From NCBI RefSeq assembly GCF_006715175.1, contig NZ_VFMQ01000001.1:3472001-3536000 (forward strand): a DNA stretch of 64,000 nt. Direction: 5' to 3'. Source of the stretch: Curtobacterium citreum (GTDB lineage Bacteria; Actinomycetota; Actinomycetes; Actinomycetales; Microbacteriaceae). The notes below the pieces were generated by a model that saw only the letters and a list, made by a program, of their open reading frames with translations, was not told the DNA's origin and ran no database searches. Below are positions 34,351-42,158 of the stretch, in pieces (position 1 is the stretch's first letter; each line of letters begins with the position of its first letter). The position numbers and the translations under genes are program-made.

Positions 34351-35982
34351 ATGGACACCGCACTCCGTACCCGCGCCGCCGACGTCTTCGGCTGGGACCT
34401 CCGTGACGCCCAGGCCACGGTCATCGACGCCGTCCTGGCCGGCCGCGACGCCCTCGCCCTGATGCCGACCGGGTCGGGGAAGTCCGCGATCTACCAGGTC
34501 GCCGGGCTCGCACTCGACGGGCTCGTCGTCGTGGTCTCCCCGCTCGTGGCCCTGCAGGAGGACCAGGTCGTCGGACTGCAGCGGCACCCGGACGCCCCGC
34601 GTGCCGTGGCCGTGAACGCGACGAAGCGGGCCGCCGAGGTCGAGGACGCGTGGGACGCGATCGCCGCCGGGGACGTCCGCTACGTGTTCCTCGCGCCGGA
34701 GCAGCTCGCGAAGGACGACGTGGTCGAGCGACTGGCCGCGGCGGGCGTGTCCTTGCTCGCCGTCGACGAGGCGCACTGCGTGTCCTCGTGGGGGCACGAC
34801 TTCCGCCCCGCGTACCTGGCCCTCGGCGAGGCTGCGGAGCGCCTCGGCCGTCCGCCGGTCCTCGCCCTCACCGCGACGGGCTCGGCCCCGGTCCGCGAGG
34901 ACGTCGTCGCGCGCCTCGGCATGCGCGACCCGCTCGTGCTGTCCGCGGGGTTCGACCGCCCGGGCATCCGCATCGAGGTCGAACGCTACGCCGACGCCGA
35001 CGAGAAGCGCGCGGCCGTGGTCGAGCAGGCCGCAGCCGCGACCGGCACCGGCATCGTCTACGTCGCGACCCGGAAGGAGACCGACGAGTACGCCGACGCC
35101 CTCCGCGCCCGCGGCAAGGACGCCCGGCCGTACCACGCGGGCATGCGGGTCCGGGACCGCGACGCTGTCCTGCACGCCTTCCACGACGGCGAGGTGGACG
35201 TGGTCGTCGCGACGAGCGCCTTCGGCATGGGCATCGACAAGCCGGACGTCCGCTTCGTGCTGCACGCCGACGTCGCCGAGTCCGTGGACGCGCACTACCA
35301 GGAGATCGGCCGTGCGGGCCGGGACGGCGCCCCGGCGACCGCGACCCTGCACTACCGCGCCGAGGACCTGGGCCTCCGCCGGTTCTTCGCGACCGGCACC
35401 CCGAAGCCCGCGTCGCTCCGCGCCGTGTTCGACGCGGTCCCCGAGGACGGGTCGATCGCCCGGTCGGCACTCGCCGACGCGTCCGGCCTGTCGACCCGGA
35501 CCGCGGGCCGTGCGGTGAACACCCTCGTCGAGGCGGGCGTGCTCGACGACGGCGCGGACGGGATCGTCCGCGCTGCCGACGCACCGCACTCGGCCGCCGA
35601 GGCCGCGAAGCGCGCGTCCACCCGCGCCGAGGAGCGCGAGCAGGTCGAGCAGTCCCGGATCGCGATGATGCGACGGTTCGCCGAGACCACCGGCTGCCGC
35701 CGCCAGTTCCTGCTCGGCTACTTCGGCGGCGAGCTCGCCGAGCCCTGCGGGAACTGCGACACCTGCACGTCGGGCAGCGCCTACGAGCAGGGGGCGCACG
35801 GCGCCGACGGTGCGCACGACGACGTCTGGCCGCCGGAGTCGGCGGTCGAGCACGCGCAGTGGGGCCACGGCACCGTCATGAGCACCGAGGACGACCGGGT
35901 TACCGTCTTCTTCGAGTCGGCCGGGTACAAGACGCTGGCCCTGGCCGACGTCGAGGAGCGGCACCTGCTCGAGCGGGTCTGA
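34351..35982 (+). CDS. RecQ-family DNA helicase, short form with C-terminal tudor-like extension
   Basis: A 543-residue 3'-5' helicase. Walker A PTGSGKS is at 39-45, the DEAH box at 139-142, and helicase motif VI in HYQEIGRAGRDG near 316-327. A zinc-binding cluster is formed by Cys450, 467, 470 and 473. There is no HRDC domain. The last 50 residues (VEHAQWGHGTVM...FFESAGYKTLAL) resemble the DUF3553/PcrA-tail fold. The ATG at 34351 is preferred; upstream residues in the longer frame look unlike the family. Confidence 0.9.
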   Translation: MDTALRTRAADVFGWDLRDAQATVIDAVLAGRDALALMPTGSGKSAIYQVAGLALDGLVVVVSPLVALQEDQVVGLQRHPDAPRAVAVNATKRAAEVEDAWDAIAAGDVRYVFLAPEQLAKDDVVERLAAAGVSLLAVDEAHCVSSWGHDFRPAYLALGEAAERLGRPPVLALTATGSAPVREDVVARLGMRDPLVLSAGFDRPGIRIEVERYADADEKRAAVVEQAAAATGTGIVYVATRKETDEYADALRARGKDARPYHAGMRVRDRDAVLHAFHDGEVDVVVATSAFGMGIDKPDVRFVLHADVAESVDAHYQEIGRAGRDGAPATATLHYRAEDLGLRRFFATGTPKPASLRAVFDAVPEDGSIARSALADASGLSTRTAGRAVNTLVEAGVLDDGADGIVRAADAPHSAAEAAKRASTRAEEREQVEQSRIAMMRRFAETTGCRRQFLLGYFGGELAEPCGNCDTCTSGSAYEQGAHGADGAHDDVWPPESAVEHAQWGHGTVMSTEDDRVTVFFESAGYKTLALADVEERHLLERV

Positions 35983-36009
35983 ACCCGGGACGCCGAGCAC
36001 AGGGGGAAG

Positions 36010-36043
36010 GCGCGGTCGCTCGACCACCCGTCGGCGACCGCGC
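36010..36043. terminator. Hairpin after the recQ-like gene
   Basis: GCGCGGTCGC (36010-36019) pairs with GCGACCGCGC (36034-36043). GGGGGA before and CTCCCCC after can lengthen the stem with a few mismatches. It lies about 28 bases after the helicase stop. Confidence 0.6.
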
Positions 36044-36218
36044 TCCACTCCCCCGAGCACGGCGAGTGTGCCCCGCGTCCGTGTCCCGGAGGTGTCCGCC
36101 GGGTGAACGCGACGCGAAGCCGGGCCCCGAGTGCGCATCCCGGACGCCCCGTCAGGCGTCCGGCGTACACAGGAGGACCACCGAACGCGCCCGATCGGGC
36201 GAACGACAAGGAGCCACC

Positions 36219-36512
36219 ATGAGCGACCCCGGCATCAGCCCCGTCGACGACTTCGACGCCCAGGAGCGCCGCGCCGACGACGTGGACCGCGAGCACGTCG
36301 GGCCGTACGAGGTCGACGAGTCCGAGGAGTCCCTGGAGACCGTCACGAACGACGCCGTCGCGGGCGAGACCGTCGAGCCGCAGGTCGGCGACGGCTCGGA
36401 CGACGGCCCCACGGGCGGCGCCCCGCGCGAGGGCTCCCCGGACCTCTGGGAGCACGACGGGGACGAGGACCGTCCTGACCTCGGCGGCGACCTCGGCACG
36501 AAGCCGCTCTGA
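36219..36512 (+). CDS. Small acidic hypothetical protein, 97 residues
   Basis: A highly acidic (Asp/Glu-rich) and probably disordered protein with no cysteine, membrane span or signal. AAGGAG stands five bases before the ATG, so translation is well supported. I recognise no family. It stands alone between the helicase gene and a small membrane-protein gene. Confidence 0.75.
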   Translation: MSDPGISPVDDFDAQERRADDVDREHVGPYEVDESEESLETVTNDAVAGETVEPQVGDGSDDGPTGGAPREGSPDLWEHDGDEDRPDLGGDLGTKPL

Positions 36513-36556
36513 CGCAGCACGGCACCGACGGAGCACGGGACGGTAGGTTGCCGCCC

Positions 36557-36925
36557 GTGCTCCGCCGTGTCCGTGCCGCCGTCCGCCGCGTCCCTGCGGT
36601 CGCGAGGCTGCTCACCCTCGCCGCGCTCCTGCTGGTGGCCGCGGGCGCGCACATGCTCGTCCGCGGGGACGGCCCGGCCACGTGGGTACCGCTCACCGTC
36701 GCCGGGATTGCGATCGCCCTCCTGACCGGCTGCCCGACCCGCACCTGGCCGCTCCCCGCCATCTGGCTCGTCGCTGCCCTGCTCGCGTCTGCTTCCGCCA
36801 CCGGCGACGCCGTCGCCGCCCGCGTCGCCGCGGCGGCGGTCGCCGGTGGCGTCGGTCTCGTCGCCGCCGTCCTCCTGGACGTGGTCCCGGTGCTGCGGGC
36901 GCGCGGGCGCGGGTCCGCGACGTGA
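36557..36925 (+). CDS. Small membrane protein, 122 residues
   Basis: A hydrophobic protein with about four membrane spans after a basic N-terminus, ending in a basic RARGRGSAT tail. Function unknown. The GTG at 36557 is preferred because TAGGTT lies seven bases upstream, fitting the leaderless pattern of this genome; a TTG at 36548 is also open. Its stop overlaps the GTG of the DUF2236 gene (GTGA), so the two are coupled. Confidence 0.75.
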   Translation: MLRRVRAAVRRVPAVARLLTLAALLLVAAGAHMLVRGDGPATWVPLTVAGIAIALLTGCPTRTWPLPAIWLVAALLASASATGDAVAARVAAAAVAGGVGLVAAVLLDVVPVLRARGRGSAT

Positions 36926-37779
36926 CCGGTGGACGGCCTGGAGGCACGGCACACGACCGGTGGCGTGCCTCCCGTCCGACACCCGGCCGGGTCGCGGACC
37001 GTGCCCTGCGGGACTGGCTGGCCGACAGCACGCCCGTCGCGGCCGGCGGCCGCGCCATCCTGCTGCAGATCGCGGACCCGGTCGTCGCAGCGGGGGTCCG
37101 ACGGCACTCGGACTTCGCGCGGCGACCGCAGCAGCGGCTCGCCCACACCCTGATGTTCGTCTCCGCCGTCGTGATCGGCACGGACGCCGACGCCGCCGTG
37201 GCGACCGCCTTCGTCGAGCACGCGCACCGGCCCGTCGCCGGCGCGGACGACGTCGAGCGCCAGCTGTGGGTCGCGGCGACGCTCTTCGACTCCGCACGTC
37301 GCGCCCACGAGCTGTTCGGCGACCCGCCCGGTCCGGACCGGGCCGAGGACGTGCTCGCGGCCTACGCGCCGATCGCGACCGCGTTGCGGGTGCCAGCAAC
37401 GGATTGGTTCCGCGACGTCGCCGACTTCGACCGGTACTGGGCCGCGACGCTGCCGACGCTCACCGTCACCGACGACGCCAGGGGCATCGTCCGGGACCTC
37501 CTCCACCCGCGCTTCGCCCCGGCGTGGGTGCGGGCCGCGATGCCGCTCGTGCGGACCGTCACGGTCGGGATGCTGCCCGATGCTCTCCGCGCCGCGTACG
37601 GGTTCCCCTGGGGGCCGCGCGAACAGCGGCGCTTCCGACGGGCCGTCCGGCTCGTCCGGGGTGTGCGCCGCATGGTGCCGGCGGCACTCCTGCGGCTCCC
37701 GGGGCCCCTGCTGCTGCGCGCGATGCACCGGACGGCCGCCCGGTACCTCGCGGTACGGCCGGACCAGTTCTTGTCCTAG
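36922..37779 (+). CDS. DUF2236 (MpaB/rubber-oxygenase-like) protein
   Basis: A 285-residue protein of the DUF2236 family, related to haem-dependent latex-clearing oxygenase and MpaB. Family marks are GGRAILLQIADPVVAAGVRRHS, RLAHTLMFVSAVVIG and HRPVAGADDVERQLWVAATL. The GTG at 36922 is the only in-frame normal start, giving a 20-residue N-terminal stretch (GGRPGGTAHDRWRASRP) read through a GGAGGCACGG palindrome. The native start may therefore have been altered. The actual substrate is unknown. Confidence 0.83.
   Translation: MTGGRPGGTAHDRWRASRPTPGRVADRALRDWLADSTPVAAGGRAILLQIADPVVAAGVRRHSDFARRPQQRLAHTLMFVSAVVIGTDADAAVATAFVEHAHRPVAGADDVERQLWVAATLFDSARRAHELFGDPPGPDRAEDVLAAYAPIATALRVPATDWFRDVADFDRYWAATLPTLTVTDDARGIVRDLLHPRFAPAWVRAAMPLVRTVTVGMLPDALRAAYGFPWGPREQRRFRRAVRLVRGVRRMVPAALLRLPGPLLLRAMHRTAARYLAVRPDQFLS
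36931..36977. repeat. GGAGGCACGG-family palindrome inside a coding region
   Basis: GGACGGCCTGGAGGCACG and CGTGCCTCCCGTCC form an imperfect inverted repeat with a short bulge. It lies just after the GTG start of the DUF2236 gene and is translated in full if that start is right. Confidence 0.65.
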
Positions 37780-37800
37780 CGACAATTACCGTGGTACGGT
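37771..37800 (+). promoter_or_regulatory. Promoter and candidate NrtR operator of the NAD salvage operon
   Basis: TTGTCC (37771-37776), an 18-base spacer and TACGGT (37795-37800) form a promoter ending six bases before the prs-like ATG. A perfect inverted repeat TTGTC-CTAGC-GACAA (37771-37785) covers the -35. A second, ACCGT-GGT-ACGGT (37788-37800), covers the -10. Both sit at the head of the operon that encodes an NrtR-type regulator, so one is probably its operator. Confidence 0.65.
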
Positions 37801-37806
37801 CGGGTC

Positions 37807-38643
37807 ATGGCAGTCGAACTCAGCACCTGGGACGCCCAGGGCACACCGACGACACCGACGTTCTCCACCATGCAGTTCCCCGCCGGTGAAGCCCACGTCA
37901 AGGTCGTGGACGACGCCGACGCGGGGGCGGCCACCGAGATCGCGACCCTGCGCGGCACCAACGGCGACGACCTCCTCATGCTCGGCATGTGGGCGGACGC
38001 GGTCCGGCAGCGCGGCAGCAGGTCCGTCGCCCTCGTCCCGTACCTGCCCGGCGCCCGCCAGGACCGCGGGCTCCCCTTCGGCGCGAAGGTCTACGCGGAC
38101 GTCCTCAACGGCTTCCACATCGACCAGGTGATCGCCTTCGACCCGCACTCCCCCGTGATCGTCGGCCTCGTCGACAACCTCACGGTGGTCACGAGCGAGC
38201 AGGTCGTCCGCGACGCCGTGCTCGACGCAAAAGGGGACGCGTACACGGGGATCATCGCGCCGGACAAGGGTGCGGTCGCCCGTGCCACCGCGGTCGCCGA
38301 GTCCTGCGGGCTGCCGCTGTACCGCGCCGAGAAGCACCGCAACCCGGACACCGGCAAGCTCGACGGCTTCACGTGCGAGCCGCTCCCGGCGGACGGCCGG
38401 TTCCTGGTCGTCGACGACATCTGCGACGGCGGCGGCACGTTCACGGGCCTCGCCGGCTCGACCGGCCTGCCGAGGGAGCGCCTGAGCCTCTGGGTCTCGC
38501 ACGGGGTGTTCTCCGGCCGGGCCCCGCAGCTCGCCGAGCACTTCGGCGAGATCGTCACGACCGACAGCTACCCGGCCCAGAACGCCGTCCCCGGTCTCCG
38601 GACCGTCCCGCTCAGCCCCTACCTCACGAAGGAGATCCGATGA
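37807..38643 (+). CDS. Ribose-phosphate pyrophosphokinase-like protein of the NAD salvage operon
   Basis: A 278-residue PRPP synthetase family protein, shorter than housekeeping Prs (about 310-320). It shows PYLPGARQDRG, FDPHSPVIVGL and the PRPP-binding FLVVDDICDGGGTF. In operons with nicotinamide phosphoribosyltransferase it is expected to supply PRPP. It overlaps the nadV start by ATGA. The ATG has TACGGT six bases upstream with no Shine-Dalgarno, so it is probably leaderless. Confidence 0.88.
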   Translation: MAVELSTWDAQGTPTTPTFSTMQFPAGEAHVKVVDDADAGAATEIATLRGTNGDDLLMLGMWADAVRQRGSRSVALVPYLPGARQDRGLPFGAKVYADVLNGFHIDQVIAFDPHSPVIVGLVDNLTVVTSEQVVRDAVLDAKGDAYTGIIAPDKGAVARATAVAESCGLPLYRAEKHRNPDTGKLDGFTCEPLPADGRFLVVDDICDGGGTFTGLAGSTGLPRERLSLWVSHGVFSGRAPQLAEHFGEIVTTDSYPAQNAVPGLRTVPLSPYLTKEIR

Positions 38644-40196
38644 CCACCACGACGACGGGCCTCGAGCCCCGCACCACCACCGCGAGCCCGATCGCCCCAC
38701 TGCTCGCCGTCGACGGCTACAAGCACTCGCACCGGCAGGTCTACCCGCAGGGCACGACCCGGATCCTGATCAACTGGACGAACCGCTCGAACGCGCACAT
38801 GCCCGAGTCGACGCACGCCGTGGTCTTCGGGCTGCAGGCCTTCGTGCAGCGGCACCTCGTCGAGGCGTGGGAGCCGTTCTTCGCCGCGGACGAGGACACC
38901 GTCGCCGACCTGTTCGAGCAGGCGCTGCAGGGCTACTTCGGCCCGAACCACATCGGGGTCGACCACGTCCGCGCCCTGCACCGCCTCGGGTACCTGCCGC
39001 TCGAGATCCGCGCACTCCCAGAGGGCACCCTCGCCCCGATCGGCGTCGCCACCCTGACGGTCGAGAACACCGTCGACGAGTTCTTCTGGCTGCCGAACTA
39101 CATCGAGACCGCACTGTCGGCGTCGATCTGGCACCCGTCCACCGTCGCGACGAAGGCGCTCGAGTACCGCGACCTCATGGAGGACTGGGCCGAGCGCACG
39201 GGCGCCGACCCGGCGAGCATCGACTTCGCCGCGCACGACTTCTCGTTCCGCGGGCAGTCGAGCATCGAGTCCGCGGCGGCCGGCGGCGCGGGGCACCTGC
39301 TCTCGTTCCTCGGCACCGACTCGATGCCCTCGCTCGACTTCATCGACCGCTACTACCCCGGCGACAACGGCTGGGTCGCGGCGAGCGTCCCCGCCACCGA
39401 GCACAGCGTGATGTGCGTCCGGGGCGCCGACGGCGAGCTCGAGACCTTCGAGCAGATCCTTGACGTCTACCCGACGGGCATCGTCTCGGCGGTGAGCGAC
39501 GGCTTCGACCTGTTCAAGGTCATCACCGAGACACTCCCGCAGCTCAAGGACCGCATCACGGCCCGCGACGGCAAGCTCGTCATCCGTCCGGACTCGGGCG
39601 ACCCGGTCGACATCGTCACCGGCACGGTGCACGGCGTCCCGCAGGACGAACTCCTCCGCGACGGCCGCAGCCACGAGGAGAAGGGCGTCGTCGAGCTCCT
39701 CGACGAGCTGTTCGGTCACACCGTCAACGCGGAGGGCTACAAGGTCCTCAACCAGCACATCGGCGTGATCTACGGCGACAGCATCACGCTCGACCGTGCG
39801 CACCGCATCTACGAGCGCCTGGCCGCCAAGGGCTACGCGAGCGACAACATCGTGCTCGGCATCGGCTCGTACACGTACCAGTACATGACCCGCGACAACC
39901 TCGGCAGCGCGGTGAAGGCGACGTGGGCGCTCGTCGACGGCCAGCCGGTCGACATCCAGAAGGACCCGAAGACCGGCAGCGGCAAGAAGAGCGCGAAGGG
40001 CCGCATCGCGCTGCACCGCGACGCGGACGGCGAGATCCGCCAGACCGACCAGGCCACGCCCGAGGACGAGGCCACGAGCCTCCTCCAGCCGGTCTGGGTC
40101 GACGGCCGCTTCCAGGTCCACCAGTCCTTCGCGGACGTCCGACAGGTGCTCCGCACCGAGCGGGCGGCCCGGGCCGCCCGCCGGGCGACGGTGTGA
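38640..40196 (+). CDS. nadV: Nicotinamide phosphoribosyltransferase
   Basis: A 518-residue NAMPT-type enzyme that joins nicotinamide and PRPP to NMN. Family features include APLLAVDGYKHSHRQVYPQG at the start, DFSFRGQSSIESAAAGGAGH, the active-site VIRPDSGDP, and LGIGSYTYQYMTRDNLGSA near the end. It lies between a PRPP synthetase gene and a Nudix regulator gene, the classical salvage arrangement. GGAG lies upstream of the ATG, which overlaps the prs-like stop. Confidence 0.95.
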   Translation: MTTTTTGLEPRTTTASPIAPLLAVDGYKHSHRQVYPQGTTRILINWTNRSNAHMPESTHAVVFGLQAFVQRHLVEAWEPFFAADEDTVADLFEQALQGYFGPNHIGVDHVRALHRLGYLPLEIRALPEGTLAPIGVATLTVENTVDEFFWLPNYIETALSASIWHPSTVATKALEYRDLMEDWAERTGADPASIDFAAHDFSFRGQSSIESAAAGGAGHLLSFLGTDSMPSLDFIDRYYPGDNGWVAASVPATEHSVMCVRGADGELETFEQILDVYPTGIVSAVSDGFDLFKVITETLPQLKDRITARDGKLVIRPDSGDPVDIVTGTVHGVPQDELLRDGRSHEEKGVVELLDELFGHTVNAEGYKVLNQHIGVIYGDSITLDRAHRIYERLAAKGYASDNIVLGIGSYTYQYMTRDNLGSAVKATWALVDGQPVDIQKDPKTGSGKKSAKGRIALHRDADGEIRQTDQATPEDEATSLLQPVWVDGRFQVHQSFADVRQVLRTERAARAARRATV

Positions 40197-40846
40197 CCGA
40201 CGCCGCCACGGTGGCCCGCGACCAACCGCTCATCGCGATCGACGTCGTCCCGGTGTCGTTCACGACGGCGGACGGTCTGCGGGTCGCCACCGCGCGGCGG
40301 GCACACGACCCGTTCGCCGGCCTGGAGGCACTCCCCGGCGTGCTCCTGGACGCTGCGGAACGCCTCGAGGACGGCGCGCGACGCGCACTGCGGACCAAGA
40401 CCGGGATCGACGCGGCTGCGGTCCGGCACCTCGCGCAGGTCGGTGCGTTCGACGGACCGTCCCGCGACCCGCGGGACACCGCCATCAGCATCGCGTTCCT
40501 GGCGGTCGTCGACCCGGGGGTGGACGCACCGCCCGCGGTCTGGCGGCGACCCGACCAGGGTGACCCGCGCCTCCCGTTCGACCACGACGCGATCGTCCGG
40601 ACGGCCGTCGACCAGGTGCGGACCCGGCTGTGGCGCGACGTCCCGCTGACGCGCGCCCTGCTCGGCGAGGTGTTCCCGACGTCCGCGGCGGCGCAGCTGC
40701 ACGCGGCGCTGCACGGCAGCGCACCAGACGCCGGCAACCTCAACCGCTCCCTGCGGACGAACCCGGCGCTCGTGCGGGCCACCGCACCCGCGACGACGGG
40801 CACGCGGGGCGGACGTCCCCCGGCGACCTGGACGTGGGCGGACTGA
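40193..40846 (+). CDS. nrtR: NrtR-type Nudix transcriptional regulator of NAD metabolism
   Basis: A 217-residue protein with an N-terminal Nudix-fold domain and a C-terminal winged helix (about 150-217). The Nudix box is degenerate: the REUxEExGU core reads RALRTKTGI, without the metal-binding glutamates. This fits an ADP-ribose-sensing regulator rather than a hydrolase. The GTG start overlaps the nadV stop, making it the third gene of the operon it probably controls. The end of the protein (GRPPATWTW) is typical of the family. Confidence 0.85.
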   Translation: MTDAATVARDQPLIAIDVVPVSFTTADGLRVATARRAHDPFAGLEALPGVLLDAAERLEDGARRALRTKTGIDAAAVRHLAQVGAFDGPSRDPRDTAISIAFLAVVDPGVDAPPAVWRRPDQGDPRLPFDHDAIVRTAVDQVRTRLWRDVPLTRALLGEVFPTSAAAQLHAALHGSAPDAGNLNRSLRTNPALVRATAPATTGTRGGRPPATWTWAD

Positions 40847-40864
40847 GCGCGGTTGGCTGGTGCC

Positions 40865-41500
40865 ATGTCCGCTTCGCTGTCCGGTGACGACTCCCTGCAC
40901 CTGCCCGAGTTCGACGCGCCGCCGTCGTCCCCGATCGACCTGGCCCGGCGGTGGCTGGACGACGCCACATCGCGCGACGTGTCCGAGCCGATGTCGATGA
41001 CCCTCGCGACGGCGGGGGCGGACGGCCGGGTGAGTGCCCGCACGGTCGACGTGAAGCGGCTGGAGGACCGCGGGCTCGTGTTCGGCACCTCGACGCTCAG
41101 CCCCAAGGGGCGGCAGCTCGCCGAGAACCCGCACGCCGCGCTCCAGGTGTACTGGCGCGAGACGATGCAGCAGCTCCGGTTCGAGGGCCGGGCGGTGCAG
41201 CTCTCCGACGACGAGTCCGACGCACTGTTCGCCGACCGCTCGCCGAAGTCCCGCGCCGCGACCGCGATCGCCGACCAGTCCGCCGTGCTCGAGCCCCGGA
41301 CCCTGCAGGACCTGATCGACGACGCGAACGTGCTCCTGTCCGAGACCGACGACGCCGTCCCGCGCCCGGAGGGGTGGGTTGCGTGGCGGCTCGAGCCCGA
41401 GGTCGTGGAGTTCTGGCACGGCAGCCGCGACCGGATGCACCGGCGGCTGCAGTACGTCCGCGCGGGCGAGGGCTGGGACGCGGTGCGGCTGCAGCCGTAG
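40865..41500 (+). CDS. Pyridoxamine 5'-phosphate oxidase family protein
   Basis: A 211-residue flavin-binding split-barrel protein. It has EPMSMTLATAGADGRVSARTV and the FMN-contact TSTLSPKGRQLAENPHAALQ, with the C-terminal PNPOx-like EGWVAWRLEPEVVEFWHG and LQYVRAGEGWDAVRLQP. It could be PdxH or a related flavoprotein; the C-terminal RLxP end supports true PNPOx-like activity. A poor Shine-Dalgarno precedes the ATG. It begins 18 bases after nrtR, so it may be read with that operon. Confidence 0.85.
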   Translation: MSASLSGDDSLHLPEFDAPPSSPIDLARRWLDDATSRDVSEPMSMTLATAGADGRVSARTVDVKRLEDRGLVFGTSTLSPKGRQLAENPHAALQVYWRETMQQLRFEGRAVQLSDDESDALFADRSPKSRAATAIADQSAVLEPRTLQDLIDDANVLLSETDDAVPRPEGWVAWRLEPEVVEFWHGSRDRMHRRLQYVRAGEGWDAVRLQP

Positions 41501-41555
41501 CGGGGGCGCTCGTGCTCTGCCTGTTGCCGTCCGCAGAGCGCGGTAGCGTCGGCGG

Positions 41556-42050
41556 ATGGGGAACGCAGGCGCAGTGACCGTCCGACCGGCCGGGGCAGGG
41601 GACGCCCGGGCGATCGCCGAGGTGCACGTGCGGGCCTGGCAGGAGGCGTACGCGCACCTGCTGCCCGCGGCGTACCTCGCCGCGCTCGACGTCGACGCCC
41701 GGGCGGCCCGCTGGGAGGGACTGGTGGTCGAGCCGGGCCTGACCGTCGTGGTCGCCGAGTGCGACGGCGCCGTCGTCGGATGGGCGTCCGCCGGCCCCGG
41801 GCGCGAGGAGCCCGCGGTGCGGGACCGAGAGCTCGAGGGCATCTACGTCCTCGCCGCCCACCACGCGACCGGCGCCGGGCAGGCGTTGCTCGACGCCGCG
41901 ATCGGTGCCGAGCCGGCGTTCCTCTGGGTCGCGGAGGGCAACCCGCGCGCCGAGGCCTTCTCCCGCCGGAACGGCTTCGAGCGGGACGGTGCCGCGAAGC
42001 ACGTGCCGATCGGACCGAGCGGCATGGACGCGGTCCGGATGGTGCGCTGA
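41556..42050 (+). CDS. GNAT family N-acetyltransferase
   Basis: A 164-residue acetyltransferase with VRPAGAGDARAIAEVHVRAW at the start and the acetyl-CoA region LEGIYVLAAHHATGAGQALL, then AEAFSRRNGFERDG. Substrate unknown. TAGCGT stands six bases before the ATG, a leaderless arrangement. It is followed by a five-unit nonamer repeat and then the end of pcrA on the other strand. Confidence 0.87.
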   Translation: MGNAGAVTVRPAGAGDARAIAEVHVRAWQEAYAHLLPAAYLAALDVDARAARWEGLVVEPGLTVVVAECDGAVVGWASAGPGREEPAVRDRELEGIYVLAAHHATGAGQALLDAAIGAEPAFLWVAEGNPRAEAFSRRNGFERDGAAKHVPIGPSGMDAVRMVR

Positions 42051-42051
42051 C

Positions 42052-42096
42052 GCGCGGTCCGCGCGGTCCGCGCGGTCCGCGCAGTCCGTGCGGTCA
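42052..42096. repeat. Five tandem GCGCGGTCC nonamers
   Basis: Three perfect units (42052-42078), then GCGCAGTCC and GTGCGGTCA. It lies right after the GNAT stop in the convergent gap with pcrA. Confidence 0.85.
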
Positions 42097-42158
42097 GCGC
42101 TCGCTTCGTCCGGACCGAGCGCCTCGGGTCGAGCTCCCCGGGGCGGTGCGCCTCGGCG

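Noticed and set aside
40320-40336. GGCCTGGAGGCACTC in the Nudix gene as a GGAGGCACGG repeat copy
   Set aside because: The match is only about ten bases and encodes part of the conserved Nudix region, so coincidence is more likely.
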